From: Branchiostoma floridae
Lineage: Eukaryota > Chordata > Leptocardii > Amphioxiformes > Branchiostomatidae
Direction: 5' to 3'
Assembly (NCBI RefSeq): GCF_000003815.2
Contig: NC_049979.1
Span: 25,598,426 to 25,662,425, forward strand
Length of the DNA: 64,000 nt
Both the position numbers and the translations under genes were made by a program. Position 1 is the stretch's first letter; each line of letters begins with the position of its first letter. The notes beneath the pieces were generated by a model. The model was not told where the DNA came from and searched no databases. It worked only from the letters and a program-made list of their open reading frames with translations. Below, piece after piece: positions 1 through 11,643 of the stretch.

Positions 1-479
1 AATTATTAAGTCTAGCTAATGTTTTGTTTTCAAACAAGAAGAATTCTGGTAAGCAGGTAACTGAAAGAAATGTATTCTGAAGATGTATTCTGCATAGTTA
101 TCGGTCTTGGATACAAGAAAAGCGTAGTTTCATTTCGAGTTCCAAGCAGTTTCCTCTCAGACTGTATTTTTTGTTGTTGACTGGATGTGAAGAGAATAAT
201 TGAAAATATCATGTCTAAATGTTGTTTAAAAAAAATCTAAATTGAGGTCAAGGTTGATGAAGCAACAGAGTGACTTCTGGTCCCTAGCAGTTTCCTTTTT
301 TTCTACAACAGATGACTAATCTCCAAGCAGATCTTACGGTAACATAAGATATTATCAAAAGCTGGCAGAGGAGTGAAGCCGGCAGAGGGGTGTGTTTTGC
401 TACAAGGCAAATGAACACCTTTTGGCTGACTACACTCCTTGGCCAGTTTGGTACTATCTTATGCCATTGTAGGATCTTT
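1..479. other. non-coding, nothing recognised
   Basis: AT-rich single-copy-looking DNA. No reading frame has recognisable protein character, and I see no tandem or inverted repeat. It ends at the A/T-rich tail of the adjacent LINE fragment. Confidence 0.5.
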
Positions 480-1220
480 TTTTTTATTTTTATTTTTTAT
501 TGAGACATATAAGACATAGAAGACAGACATAGTGGTGACGCACTCAAGTTGGGAACTTATATTCACGCCACCACTATACATATATACAAAGACATAGACA
601 TAACTGAACTAAGAGAAATACAAAATTAAGGAAGATATAAATAATGCTAACATCAAGTAAAAATTAAATGATGTGTAACAAAAGTTGGTATGAGCGCATT
701 CCGGATCCCCTACCCCAGTAACAAAAGATCAGATTTGCAGAGAACTAAAAAGTATAAATCAGGATATAAAACGTTTAGATATTCTAATAACGTTTTGGGT
801 TAAAATAAGAATTTTGGAATTTAAGGAATGTGAGAAAGAAGGACTTCCATTAAGTAATAAAGAAATATGCATATTTTCGGAATGTGTAAATGACTGTCCT
901 AAAAGCCGAGAAAGTTTGCCGAGGAGAAGTAACCTTTGTTGGTGTAATTTGGGCAGTGAAGTAGGTAATGGGCGACTGTTTCGGACCGGCACCCGCAGCT
1001 ACATGCTGGGCTGTTACGTAGCCCTCGAGAAAAGAGACTTGAGTTCAAGCTGCAGGTGCCGATCCGAAGACGAGTCAGCAAAAGACAGGGATAGCGGGGG
1101 CCATGATTACATTTAGCCGGGCGGAATCGTTTGAAGATAAAGGTTTTAAACTGACAAAAGTTTAAGGAGCGGGTTAAGGGGTCGAGGTTGTTCCAGTGTG
1201 AGATACAGTGTAGGATCTGC
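480..1220 (-). mobile_element. LINE (non-LTR retrotransposon) 3' fragment, broken
   Basis: On the minus strand a frame at 1081-899 contains SLFSRGLRNSPACSCGCRSE followed by ETVAHYLLHCPNYTNKG. This is the cysteine/histidine block (CxC...HYLLHCPxY) usual at the C-terminal end of non-LTR retrotransposon reverse-transcriptase ORFs. The homology then moves to another frame (992-759: RLLLLGKLSRLLGQSF ... ISKRFIS), so a frameshift lies near the NKG/KRL junction. Minus-strand sequence from about 1220 to 1082 gives upstream RT-like words (HWNNLDPL) with stops. The 3' end is an A-rich tail, read on the plus strand as the T-run at about 478-500. The copy is 5'-truncated and inactive. Clade not assigned. 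Confidence 0.75.
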
Positions 1221-1820
1221 TTGGAGATTAACAGATAACGCTTATGTACGCTTTATGATACATAAGTACCTTAGCCGAGAATATTTTAGCACATTTCTAG
1301 AGTGTTTTGAATCCATTTCCAACAGGTGGTCGGAACACCGTTGGGATGATTGACATGTCGTTTCCCACGTCCGCGGACGTGCGCAAGGTGCTGACACTGC
1401 GCATGTGTGCAGCTTTTGTTCTTTTCCCCCTCGCATCGCCCAGAAGAGGGTCTAGGACACAGATTTGATTGTCAGCAATGAAACACTTCAAACAACTCGA
1501 GCTGGATTCACCACAGCGTGTGGATGGAGGACCTTGTTTGTGACTCCAACACAGCATGCGCGTCCTGTTTTCACCAGCCCCAAAATAACAAAAAAAGTTA
1601 CGTATTGAATGGCACTACTGGGCATCATTCAATGACTTCACATAGCGTTTATCTTTCTTGTCATAACCAGTTGGAGATAAACTCTTCAGTGAGCTGAGCT
1701 GTCCCGAGAAAAAAAAAGTCTCCTCTAAAGAGCTCACATTCGTCGTAGGGAGTCGTACAATTTTCATACCGTGTAATTTCAAGCAGGCTGTCAGGCCGGA
1801 AGAGGCAAAGCCTTTCAGCG
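1221..1820. other. non-coding, one short repeated word
   Basis: No gene seen. The sequence GTACCTTAGCCGAGAATATT, continuing TTAG, at 1266-1289 recurs at 4254-4277 in the same orientation with unrelated flanks, so it is probably a small fragment of a dispersed repeat. Confidence 0.4.
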
Positions 1821-1946
1821 NNNNNNNNNNNNNNNNNNNNNNNNNNNNNNNNNNNNNNNNNNNNNNNNNNNNNNNNNNNNNNNNNNNNNNNNNNNNNNNN
1901 NNNNNNNNNNNNNNNNNNNNNNNNNNNNNNNNNNNNNNNNNNNNNN
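1821..1946. other. assembly gap (126 N)
   Basis: Run of N. The sequence on its right is a (GT)n microsatellite, which probably caused the gap. Translated X-runs across it are meaningless. Confidence 0.99.
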
Positions 1947-1983
1947 TGTGTTTGTGTGTGTGTATGTGTGTATGTGTGTGTGC

Positions 1984-2025
<42 letters not shown>

Positions 2026-2037
2026 TGTGTGTGTGTA

Positions 2038-2080
<43 letters not shown>

Positions 2081-2092
2081 GTGTGTGTGTGA
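1947..2092. repeat. (GT)n microsatellite with interruptions
   Basis: About 145 bases of nearly pure GT dinucleotides with scattered GTAT interruptions, directly against the gap. The true length is unknown because the array may continue into the N run. Confidence 0.95.
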
Positions 2093-5000
2093 GGGGGTGA
2101 CTTTGTTGGTGCACGGTTCTTTACACCGAAACTCAAGGAATAGACAAGTAGTAAAAACATATACAATTTTATGTCTCGTATTTCAAATATCATTTCAGTT
2201 TAGAAAACATTTTGGCTGATGACACCATCCAACTAGCATGGATTATTAATGTTGATGATTAGATTACGTCAGATGTCATCAAGGTAAGAAAAAACAACTT
2301 TACAGTAACAAGAAAGCCAGGAAACTGACAGGTTACATTTGCCAAACCCAAATCAGCGTCATTTTGTCAATATATGATACCTACAAAAAAGCAATCTTAA
2401 AAAAAGGTGAGCATGAGTCATTATTTTCAGATAAGTTTTTGGCAAATTTTGTGGTTCAACCTTGAGTCGTTCTGAAATTATGTGTGATTTTATGAGTATT
2501 CTGTCTGAATAGGGTAAAAAATTTTCCCGAGTCCCGACTATCTATAAAATGTTAACGATTGAGAAGATGAGCAAAAAAACGGTTGTTTCAAGAAAGTAAA
2601 AGCGAGGTACAGCTTCCACAAAGACCTACCAAATATGAAGGGTGAGTAGATAAAACAGACCGTTTCACCATAATCTATTTTGTCAAAGAATAATATCTCA
2701 TCGTTTTGGATGTCCACGTCTCCTGCGTTCACGAATATATCCAGCCGTGTGAGCGTCCGAATTAGTTTTTATCACTCCCAAACACCCAAGTTTTATCTTG
2801 TCTTTCCGTCCCGGGGGTGATGGGACAGGGTCAGATGTGACGCCGTGGACAGCTGTTCTGAGTTGGATAAGGACTTCTATGCCGTGAGAAAGATAATGGT
2901 GGTGCGTCACGCGTGCATCAGCAAACCATCATGATTAACTTGTTTGTCTTTAATACATCTCTCCTATCCTTGGCCCTTCTTACACTTACATACTTCACCC
3001 CTCAGTCCTTCTCTACTCTCTCCACTCTGTTCTCTTCAGCCCACTCTTTCCTTCCCTTCTACAAGGAGACTTAGATAAAGTAGAAAAAGAAAGAAATATA
3101 GGAAGGTGATTTTCAAAACCGTACCATTGCGTGAAGCAAACCTATCAAGATGTTCTCATTTTGGTGACACGATGATGGTCAAAAGAGAAGAGACAAGGAC
3201 ACTGAAGAGGAAAGCTCTTGGTGCCATTCATTTGAGAATTATCTAACCAGCTTTACATTCACCAAAATTCCAACGGCATATTTGAAATTAGCGGCTCGCG
3301 TATATGCGTCACCTCTTTAAACCCTCATTTTAAAAAGAATGTTATTTTTTTCGGAAAAAAATATTGGTTTGATTGTCGTGGCGTTCTTTTTATTGGACGT
3401 GGGTTTCAATTTGTGAATTTGTGTCATGTTTAGAAGCCATGTGTGTATACCAGTGTCATGTCTGTCCACGTGCCAGGGATTTTCAAAAGGCAATAGAATT
3501 AACCTCCGGTCTACTTATAGCAGACAATGTTCTTAGCCTTCAGACGGAAGCTCAGGATGGGTCCTTGAATTGCTAATGTCCTTCAAGGTCAACTCAATAA
3601 AGTTCTCTCCGAGCCGTCCGAGTGTGCGTGGCTACAGAAAATTGTTTCCCGGTTTCATCTTGCTTTGCTATGAGTGGGACGAAACTAATACTAGGCAGCA
3701 GTATGGCCTCCTTGTCGTTTCGTGGGCAAACGGAAGTGACGCAAAACATTTAACCAATCAACTGTTCATGATAATGAGAAAGTGAGTGGCTACTGTGACG
3801 TCATTTCCTCCACTCGTTACGTTGTTACAGCGTTTTCGAGAATGACGTTTCTTGAGACAACATGATGACCATAACTTAGGCTTTGATGGTTCCTGGACTA
3901 ATTCACAAATATGTGAGAAGTTCAGAAAACTAATAGATATATTACCAACAGGATTTGCAGCTCCTATTAAAGTTTACTTTAATAGTGAATCTTTGTACTA
4001 TTCTATTTTGCCAAAAGAAACGAAACAGCTAAGCCTAAAGCTTGTCTTAATGTTGCTGGTAATTTTTGATGTACAAAATAATGGTACACGTGTATGTAAC
4101 TATCGATGTCAGAGAGATTTTGAAATAAGATTTTAATCACGCTTTATTCAGGGTAACAAACTGTCAATAAATTCTACCATATCAGTGTGACTTGCGAGTA
4201 ATGATTTCCCCCTAAGAAACAGGGGAATGACCCTTAAGCTGTAAGACACGCCGGTACCTTAGCCGAGAATATTTTAGTCCATTTTTAAATTGGAATGCTA
4301 ACTATGATTCCAAATGTCTGCATACTTTCCCTACTTCTTGTCCAGCCCTAGGCCCTCACAGCCAACTGTACCTTTGACACACTAAAAGCAGCGCTCCATG
4401 CGGCTGGTCCAAAAGTGCAGGTAATTTATCTTTTCTGTCAGGTCGCTTTCGACCAACTGCAAAGGACGGAGGAGGGGGGTGTTGTTGATTAAAACATAGA
4501 AAGAATTATAACTAGTCTGAGAAGAAAACATTTATTTGCTGTATATCCAATGAAATAACCTACATAACACCCTCTCCTTGAATGGATGAACTCAATGTTC
4601 GGGTTTTCGCAAGGCTTCCAGGAATTCTATGTGCGAATGTTTAGTTATGGATGAACATAACGTACAGGCAATGTCACAGACATTGATTATACGCCATACC
4701 ATACCACGGGGCATCTGCTATATGATTAAGAATTCCATGTTGTACCGTGCAGGTACAATGATGTCATTTTCCCGGACAGGCCCGGCTAGTTAGGCGACAA
4801 CGATGTCGTATTAGTTGTTTTTTTCTTTAAAATTTGCAAAGCTAGATGAGAACGTTCGTTCGATTCCTTTCTAAAGCGCTTTAGGAAACAGAATTGCAAC
4901 GAAACACTGACACGAGTCCTCAAACTTTGTCTTTAAATCACTGAGTTTTAGTAGATTATATCTCGATTATGAGGTGTGGTGGAAAAGCAACAGCAGAGGG

Positions 5001-5345
5001 CGCTGCGCACTGTGAAACTCGGGCCCTTTTAAGGGACGGAACATCAATGATTAAGGCAAGAGCCGATGTACGCGAAAATTCTCCATGTCGTGTTATTGTT
5101 CCATTATTTGTATTTTGCAATAGGAAACGACCAATCACGTCGTATATCAGTAAATATTTCTGTCATCTGCACCAACAGCTGACCCAAACATTGGGCTTAT
5201 GTGACATAAACCTGCCCTTCTTCCCCTATCGTCCCTACTATTTCCTTTCAGGTTGAGGCATTTGAGGCGTGCGGAGTAAAGCAACGGCGCGCCCTGGCGA
5301 TCTCGTTTGGAATGGCAGTAAATCTAACTCGAAGACCGTAGCTGG
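2093..5345. other. non-coding, no gene recognised
   Basis: Only short frames with no recognisable protein character. The second copy of the 24 bp word shared with 1266-1289 lies at 4254-4277. Nothing else repeated was seen. Confidence 0.45.
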
Positions 5346-5367
5346 TTGTGTGTGTGTGTGTGTGTGT
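5346..5367. repeat. short (GT)n run
   Basis: About eleven uninterrupted GT dinucleotides in otherwise ordinary sequence. Confidence 0.9.
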
Positions 5368-5409
5368 CGTAAAACAGTGTTTGAATTTTATGATGAAACC
5401 AAATGCCAG

Positions 5410-5446
5410 AGGTGGGTACCGGTACAGAAAATTCAGGTACCATTGC
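5410..5446 (+). repeat. end fragment of the GTACCGGTAC-type element
   Basis: GAGGTGGGTACCGGTACAGA at this site matches the left terminus of the larger element at about 17776-18208 (GGGGTGGGTACCGGTACAGA) and is followed by a matching AATTCAGGT stretch. Only the terminus remains here; the rest of the element is absent or decayed. Confidence 0.6.
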
Positions 5447-8382
5447 AAAGGATGATAAAAAAAGCTTTCCGATATCAAACATAACTGAGAGAGGTTCAAC
5501 TGAAGTTTACAAGGCTGATGTGTGCGTGCGTGCCGTGTGTGCGGATGTTAACAGACGATATATGTGACGCATGTTCAAAACTTGAGCTTTGACATGAAAT
5601 ACGTCTTATGAGTACAAAGTACAAGTAGAACAGCGAGTAACACGAATCAACGATATAGACGTCTTCATGTATTACTTTGCACGCTGGCACTATGCTCAGG
5701 GGACACGTGATGTCTTTTGCCCCCAGAGCTACCCATAGTGCTCTGCATCTACCAGCATGCAATTGGAAAACACGAAAGGTTCAGGATCAGTCATCTATTC
5801 ACAGTCCGTCTGTACCACTATGTTCAGTACATGAAAAGGGAACTGCAAACTTTGGCCATTGGTTGCACTATGTTGTGAGGAGCATATCTATGCTTGAAGT
5901 GTTCCGAAACTGCAGGTCTTATTCTTCTATCAGATTTAAAAAAAAAAAAAAAACAGTTGTCATCTTTAGAACTGCCGTCCTCAACACCAATAAATTTTTG
6001 TAGCCTTTGAACTGTCATGCATTGGGATTATTAGGATAGTTGTGGCACAGTCCATTAGCGCCGTCTAGCGGAAAGAAAGCGAAGGCATCATCCTTCCACC
6101 GAACTCCAATCGTAATCTTTGAGACGAGGCCTGATGCTTTTCGGTTGCTGACAGCGATGAGGCTTCGCTGTAAGTATCACCGTTTTCATCTAAATAGATA
6201 AATGCAAATAGATAAAGGAAAAGTCCCCGAATCCTTTACAAAATGACTAAGCAATTCAAATGTATTGTTCTTATGCTTGGCTATCATGTCAAGGCACGAA
6301 ACGCTCTCTGATTTGCTAAAAATGATTAGAAATTCTGACAACATTGTAGACTGTTTCCTGGTATCTTGGTTCTTTTGACGCTTTGTGCTTGAAGACACCT
6401 GACCGCTAGATGTCGCTGTGGAATAACTCGTCGACCTTGGCCTCGGCTGTCTTACCTGTAAGGTTTACCAGGTTTATAGCATGAATAATTCTATGAACAA
6501 CAAATTCTATGACAAGTGGACGAAGGCTTCAAACTTTTAGCACTGAAGTAGCATTTTTGTGTGTTTGCAGAACAGAATATTTGTTTGGATTACAGAAAGG
6601 TTTACAAACGAGAAGGTCTGCGTTGGAACGATTTAGCTACTTGTTGTCAAGCGTATGTCAGTAGAAGCAGCAAGGAAACTGTTTGTTGTCATCAACAGTC
6701 CGATTCCGATGATTACCAGTACTTTACTATGGAACTAATCAATGTGCATGGAACGGCGTTGAAACCTATGAAACAAGAACATTCAAGGTACATGCAATAC
6801 CGGAAAGGCAACATTTTCGAGAATACGCATGTTTCCCTCCCAGTAATTTGCCTTTTGTCAAGCTACTCGCACACAGTACTACATGTATACTATTCGGCTC
6901 ACCCCACGAGGCGTCACAAAAATAGGCTCGCCCCTGAGGCTTGTCCAAAATTGGCGTAATCTATACGACTTGATTAATTGATTCATTGAATTACTGCAGT
7001 AATAAACATGTTTTGTGGAACGTTATACGTCATATAACGGAGTATACGCAATTGTTCTTGACCAAATCAGTTTCTTTTTGTGTATTTTTTGTGATATACA
7101 ATGTAGATGTAATATGACCATTTTAATATCTGTCTATATCTGCCTTTTACTCCAGCATTTATGTACTTGAGTCGCTAACTTACTGCACTTAAGTAATTCA
7201 GAAACTTGATTATATGACACATAAATCTGATTGTATCTTGTAAGACAATGTGTATAAGAATAGTATCTATTTCACATGCAAAGAAGATATTAGTCGCTAG
7301 ATGTCGCTGTACTAGATCGTGATTACTCGGACACTCGTGGTTGTGAAGTTTTCATGTGAACAAAAAATTCCGAAATAATAAAGAAAAATAATTTTCTTCA
7401 ATGAAGAGCACACAGGAATTTCACAGGATAGTATGGCATGTCAAAATCAAACCCTAACGCGTCTGATAAGACCACAGAAAGTTAATTGACATCAGAGCTC
7501 TCATTAGTTTTCGCTTGATTTAGAAAAAAGTACAAACAACATTTTCCCCATCCAGAGATGGTGAACATGACGGGAAAGTACCAAAATGGGAAATTATGTC
7601 ATGTGGTAGCCTTGATTTTACTTACTTGCACTAGTGAGGAACATGTATGCAGCCATAACCGAGGCTGCAGAAGTGAAACTATCAACAGTAAAAGATTCAC
7701 CAATGTTGTAGCCATGACTGTAGTTGTCAGCTTGGTAGATGATACCAGTCTACCACACTAATGTCACTTTGTGCACCTTTTGAAAACAGCAATAAAAGAC
7801 TTGTTGGCTGTGATACCATGTTTTGTTGCTTGAGTTCTTGCTACAACGTTTATGGTGTCTATTTTGAAAATCTAGATATCTTTTTTTGCCCTCTCTCATT
7901 AAATGTTGCAGTCTGCAGAGAAGTAAGAAAAGCATCGGTAGGAATGTTCCAAGTTAGAAATGGTTGTGCCCCAGAACGAATGATTCCTCTCAACACTAAT
8001 GATTCTTTGTAACATAACTGAGTGAATCTTATAGATGTCTTGGAGCAGTCTAGTAAAATTTATACGTTATTTCCTTGTAGTACCAAGCTTGACAACAACC
8101 TTTTGAAATGTCATGTGACCTGAACAGAAGCGTGATGTCAGCAACGGGGCAAAACTGCTCGGTAGTCTCTGCCGTCTGTGTTGAGGGATGGTCGCTGAGC
8201 TCTAATGTAGACGGCCTCTTTATCTCCTCCAAAGAGCCTATCGAACATCACTCGATATAGACGGGGGCCGATACCGACTGCCAGGGCATGCTTTATCGTT
8301 TATGACGTCATTATTCCGTTCATGACATATTCAGGACTTTGTTACCGAAGACAAAGATGAAGAGTACTGCTGTTTTCGTAAT
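5447..8382. other. non-coding, no gene recognised
   Basis: No recognisable coding or RNA gene. Contains a short A-run at 5937-5953. No inverted or tandem repeat of note was found by eye. Confidence 0.45.
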
Positions 8383-8820
8383 GACCAATCAGTTCTGAAG
8401 ACGCGAAACTGTACTTCCTACAACAGTACAAGGACCAATCAACAGTACGTTCGCCCTGAATTGATGACACTGAACGGTACTACACTATATCGTCTGTAAG
8501 CACCAATCAGCTTGATTCAAAGTACATCGTGAATAGATGTACTCTAGCTTCAAAGAACCAATAAACATCAAGGACACAGCCAAGAGTGTTATATATTCTG
8601 TAAGGTCCAATGCGCACTGCGGACACAATGAACAGAAGTATACCGTAACGTTATATCATCTTTAAGGACCAGTTAGCAATAATCACATCGTGAAGAGATT
8701 TTATAAGGACCAAACAGAACTGGAGAAACGGTGAACAGCATAACACTAGATACTAGATAACGACCAATCAGCACCAAGGACAGGGCCAACAGTACTGTTC
8801 AATATGCACAAATCAGTTTT
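8383..8820 (+). repeat. degenerate tandem array of CCAAT-like units
   Basis: A word close to AAGGACCAATCAG recurs about nine times in one orientation, near 8383, 8433, 8502, 8556, 8604, 8665, 8706, 8762 and 8808. Spacing is 41-69 bases. Between the words, loosely conserved pieces recur (AAGGACA, GTGAACAGTA, ACTATATC). This is most simply an old tandem repeat with a unit of about 50 bp. Four units keep a perfect CCAAT core, so it could also bind NF-Y, but no promoter or gene adjoins it. A related piece (CAGCACCAAGGACAGTGCC) lies at about 11850-11870. Confidence 0.65.
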
Positions 8821-8944
8821 AGAAAGTAGTTAGAACTTTTTACGAAGCAATTATTAATCAGTTTCTCGTACTCTCGTATTGCTGCTACCCTTTCACATAT
8901 TTTCAAGACAGCCAATACGATGGAATTGTTTGTTACGAATACGT

Positions 8945-8985
8945 TTGGTTAGACATCCAGGTTAACAATATTCAGATACTGTGCC
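8945..8985 (-). repeat. retroelement tail fragment (GGATGTCTAAC word)
   Basis: The minus strand reads GAATATTGTTAACCTGGATG then TCTAACC. The same words occur on the minus strand at 12701-12735 and 20405-20435, the last of these just downstream of a stem-GAAAC module. All are probably tails of one retroelement family. Confidence 0.45.
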
Positions 8986-9379
8986 GGTGTCGATTCATTC
9001 TGACCAATCAGAAGGGGCAATACACACTGGCCTGGCCGGAATCTATGCGTCTTAACCTACTTGGAACGGGGCCTTCTGATTGGTCCGCCGTGCCTGGCTA
9101 TATGACAGTATTCTATAAACAATAGTCTTCCATACACCGTACTAAGGACAATGAAAGCTACCTACACATTTTGTAATGTTGAATTGTGTGATATAATTGA
9201 TGTTTCATCCAATATCTTGAACACATGTTCGCTATCATCGGAATGACGCGATTTGGTCTATTCGTTATCAGAATACCAAATAGACTGTTTGGTTTCATAA
9301 ACAGCTTCAAAATTCGCAGTTCAAAAGTACTAAACATTTAAAGTAAGCAATTCATATCTCTTGTTTGCATGATTAAAAT

Positions 9380-9905
9380 ATCTGTTAATGTTCCATCTGC
9401 CATAAATTACATGCGTTTTATGTTTGAAAGTCCAATCACGGAAAACGGAATGCATATTTTCCTCATTAATTATGTAAATCAACTCCTAATTTGCTTGATT
9501 TGTGTACATCTCTGTCTAGGCTACCTATATACAAAATTTCTTGGAAATTCGACCTCCTGCGGTCAGTTATTCTCTTTGAAATATTTCAACAAAACTGCCC
9601 TGAAGTTCCAGAGCAAGCTGCTATGGGGCCCAAACCAACGTTAAAAACTTTCAGCCATCAAAGAATACAGACCATGGCATGTCCAGGACAAAATATGCAA
9701 AAATCAAGTTCTGCTACGGTACCAAGTTGGCAAGTTCACACAACAGGAGGTCCAAAATCAACATTGCTTTTGTCTTCTCGCAATTCATTCAGGGGCTCTA
9801 TAGTTATGCTGACTAATGCTGACAAATACTCGGAAACACAAACACACAGACACACACATACACAGACCACCAAAAACAATACCTTCATTTTTCCAGGAGG
9901 TTATT
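9380..9905 (+). repeat. dispersed repeat family B, copy 1
   Basis: Order of recognisable blocks: an ATTAATTATGTAAATC stretch, then CTACCTATATACAAAATTTC, a GAAGTTCCAGAGCAAGCTGC block, a CATGGCATGTCCAGGACA block, and a CA-rich tail at about 9838-9870. The same order with diverged sequence is seen at about 19780-20290 (GCAGTTCCAAAAGAGCTGCC, CACAGCATGTCTAGAACA, CA-rich tail). The open frame at 9491-9907 is a by-product of the repeat and has no recognised domain. Element class unknown. Confidence 0.5.
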
Positions 9906-10469
9906 AAGAAATAAAAGATTGTGAGTTATAGTTAGATTTAGATGTCGGTTATAATGAATGATGATATGACAAGAAGGTCTGCCAAGAATGCAATAGAAAA
10001 AGATACATCGCAGATCAATTGGCACCTTTTGGGAAAAGAAAATTATCATTCCATAACTGATTGAAATTTGCTGTTTATATGTAGAATTTTCATAATGAGT
10101 TGATGACTTTACATAAATTTGAGTCGATAACTTGACATCTTGCAGGTCAGTTTCACACTGTTCATACCAATATAGTAGGCAAGTGTTGAGCGTTATGTTG
10201 GTGTCCTTAATTTGCATTTCACCGAGCTCAATTGCATGCGTTTTAAAAGACTAGTTGGCAAGTTTTATGTATTCTTCTGGCATTATCTTTTTGGGGCTTT
10301 GATAGCAGTTATTTGAGAAGATTTCTAGATGTCCTCAAACGCTGATCTACGATGCACTAAAGTACATATAGAGCTGTGTCTTCCTCCATGTTGGTGTCTC
10401 TATGCCGTCCCGTGAAAAGCGCTCATACCATGATGTACGTGAGCAGTCGTCCATAGCGTGGAGATCGGA

Positions 10470-10745
10470 TATAGGAGAATTCTTTTTACACAACCAGAAG
10501 GTACATACATTGCTTACGTTTCCATGTCTCTCAGACACCTTCGTCAGAGTTTCAGATTGTTTTCTCACCCAAAAGCGCCACCTACATCGGCTACATATAG
10601 CGGCGTGAAGCAGAACTATAGTTAGAAGCTTTGACGAAGGTGTCTGAGAGACATCGAAACGTAAGGAATGTACGTACCTACTGGTTGTGTAAAAAGAATT
10701 CTCCTATACCATATATTCTACCAACCTCATGAAACTATTTTCGGA
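10470..10745 (-). mobile_element. hairpin element, copy 1, with 15 bp flanking repeats
   Basis: Two arms of about 80 bp form a near-perfect inverted repeat (10470-10550 against 10625-10708) around a spacer with GCGCCACCTACATCGGCTAC. Beyond the right arm, CTACCAACCTCATGAAACTA is the reverse complement of the left flank of copy 2, so the element extends to about 10745. It is flanked by AGCGTGGAGATCGGA (10455-10469) and AGCGTGAAGATCTGA (10746-10760), 13 of 15 identical, which fits a target-site duplication. Each arm holds a hammerhead-like core: minus strand CTGACGA at 10547-10541 and GAAAC at 10522-10518; plus strand TTGACGA at 10631-10637 and GAAAC at 10656-10660, then ACGTA...TACGT able to form a third stem. 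Most likely a non-autonomous derivative of a Penelope-like retroelement; this is inference. Confidence 0.6.
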
Positions 10746-11082
10746 AGCGTGAAGATCTGACCACACACTTCATGACCGTGTGCCTCCTCAATGATCGACA
10801 GCCATGGGCAGACATTAAGGAATAACAATGCGTTCACTATACCGAGAGCTAGGACTGACTGGCTTAAAGAATGCATGAAGACCTTTATTGTCATACCTAC
10901 TTAAAACTTTCCTTTGTGTACAAAAAGGAAACTTCCCTTCCGATGTAATTTCAAAGAGGTGCAAAAATATCAAATTCCACAGTGCAGGCAATAAGATGTA
11001 GCGCAGTACTAAACGTTACCATTCATTATTCCAAATATATCTCAGCTATTGTATCTATGATAAACCATGGTCAGACCCATTA

Positions 11083-11331
11083 CTGTAAATGCAGAAATGT
11101 TCGCGGTGGATTAATGTTCGCGGTTTTCGCGGTGACCACTTCACCGCGAACTTAAAACCACCGCGAACATTTTTCTATTATGGTATTAGATTGCAGTCTA
11201 TGGTGTTACCGCGAAATTAAATCCACCGCGAAAAGTCCTTTTTCCCGCTACCGCGAAATTAATCCACCGCGAAAAGTCCTTTTTCCCGCTACCGCGAAAT
11301 TAAATCCCCGCGAACTTAAATGCATTTACAG
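11083..11331. mobile_element. GCGG-rich MITE with TA flanks
   Basis: Termini CTGTAAATGCAGAAATGTTC and, on the reverse strand, CTGTAAATGCATTTAAGTTC form terminal inverted repeats, bounded by TA at 11081-11082 and 11332-11333. The interior is built from repeated palindromic words (TTCGCGGTGG, CCGCGAA). A unit of about 42 bp beginning ACCGCGAAATTAA is tandemly duplicated at 11208-11249 and 11250-11290, with a third partial copy after it. No coding capacity. TA duplication suggests mobilisation by a Tc1/mariner-type transposase. Confidence 0.8.
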
Positions 11332-11405
11332 TATCATAATCATTTTCGGCGGAGTGCAATGACTAAGTCAATTTTTTCTGTCCAACAATTCCTGTCTTCT
11401 ATGAT

Positions 11406-11643
11406 CCCTCCGAAAATAATTTCATCAGGTTGGTAGATAATAGGACATAAGAGTTTTCTTTTACACAACTAGTTTTTCTCACCTGCTGACGTTTCGATGT
11501 CTGTCCGCAAAAGCGACACCTACATCGGCTACATGTAGCGGCGAGAAGAAGAACTCCAGTTACAAGCTCTTAGGAAGATGTCTGACAGACATCGAAACGT
11601 CAGCAGATGAGAAAAATTCGTTGCGTAAAAGAAAACTCTTACG
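11406..11643 (+). mobile_element. hairpin element, copy 2, with 16 bp perfect flanking repeats
   Basis: Same family as copy 1 in the opposite orientation. It begins CCGAAAATAATTTCATCAGG, then arms at about 11442-11515 and 11575-11646 (TTTTCTTTTACACAAC against GTTGCGTAAAAGAAAA) around a spacer with GCGACACCTACATCGGCTAC. Flanks are a perfect 16 bp direct repeat, TCCTGTCTTCTATGAT, at 11390-11405 and 11644-11659. Arms carry GACAGACATCGAAACGTCAG, but the CTGANGA half of the hammerhead-like core is degraded (TTAGGAA on the right arm). Long direct repeats point to target-primed retrotransposition rather than cut-and-paste. Confidence 0.65.

Noticed and set aside
1615-2219. Frames rich in HT or CV repeats beside the first gap
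   Set aside because: They are translations of the (GT)n microsatellite and of N positions.
9491-9907. 138-codon frame
   Set aside because: Lies inside dispersed repeat family B and ends in its CA-rich tail.
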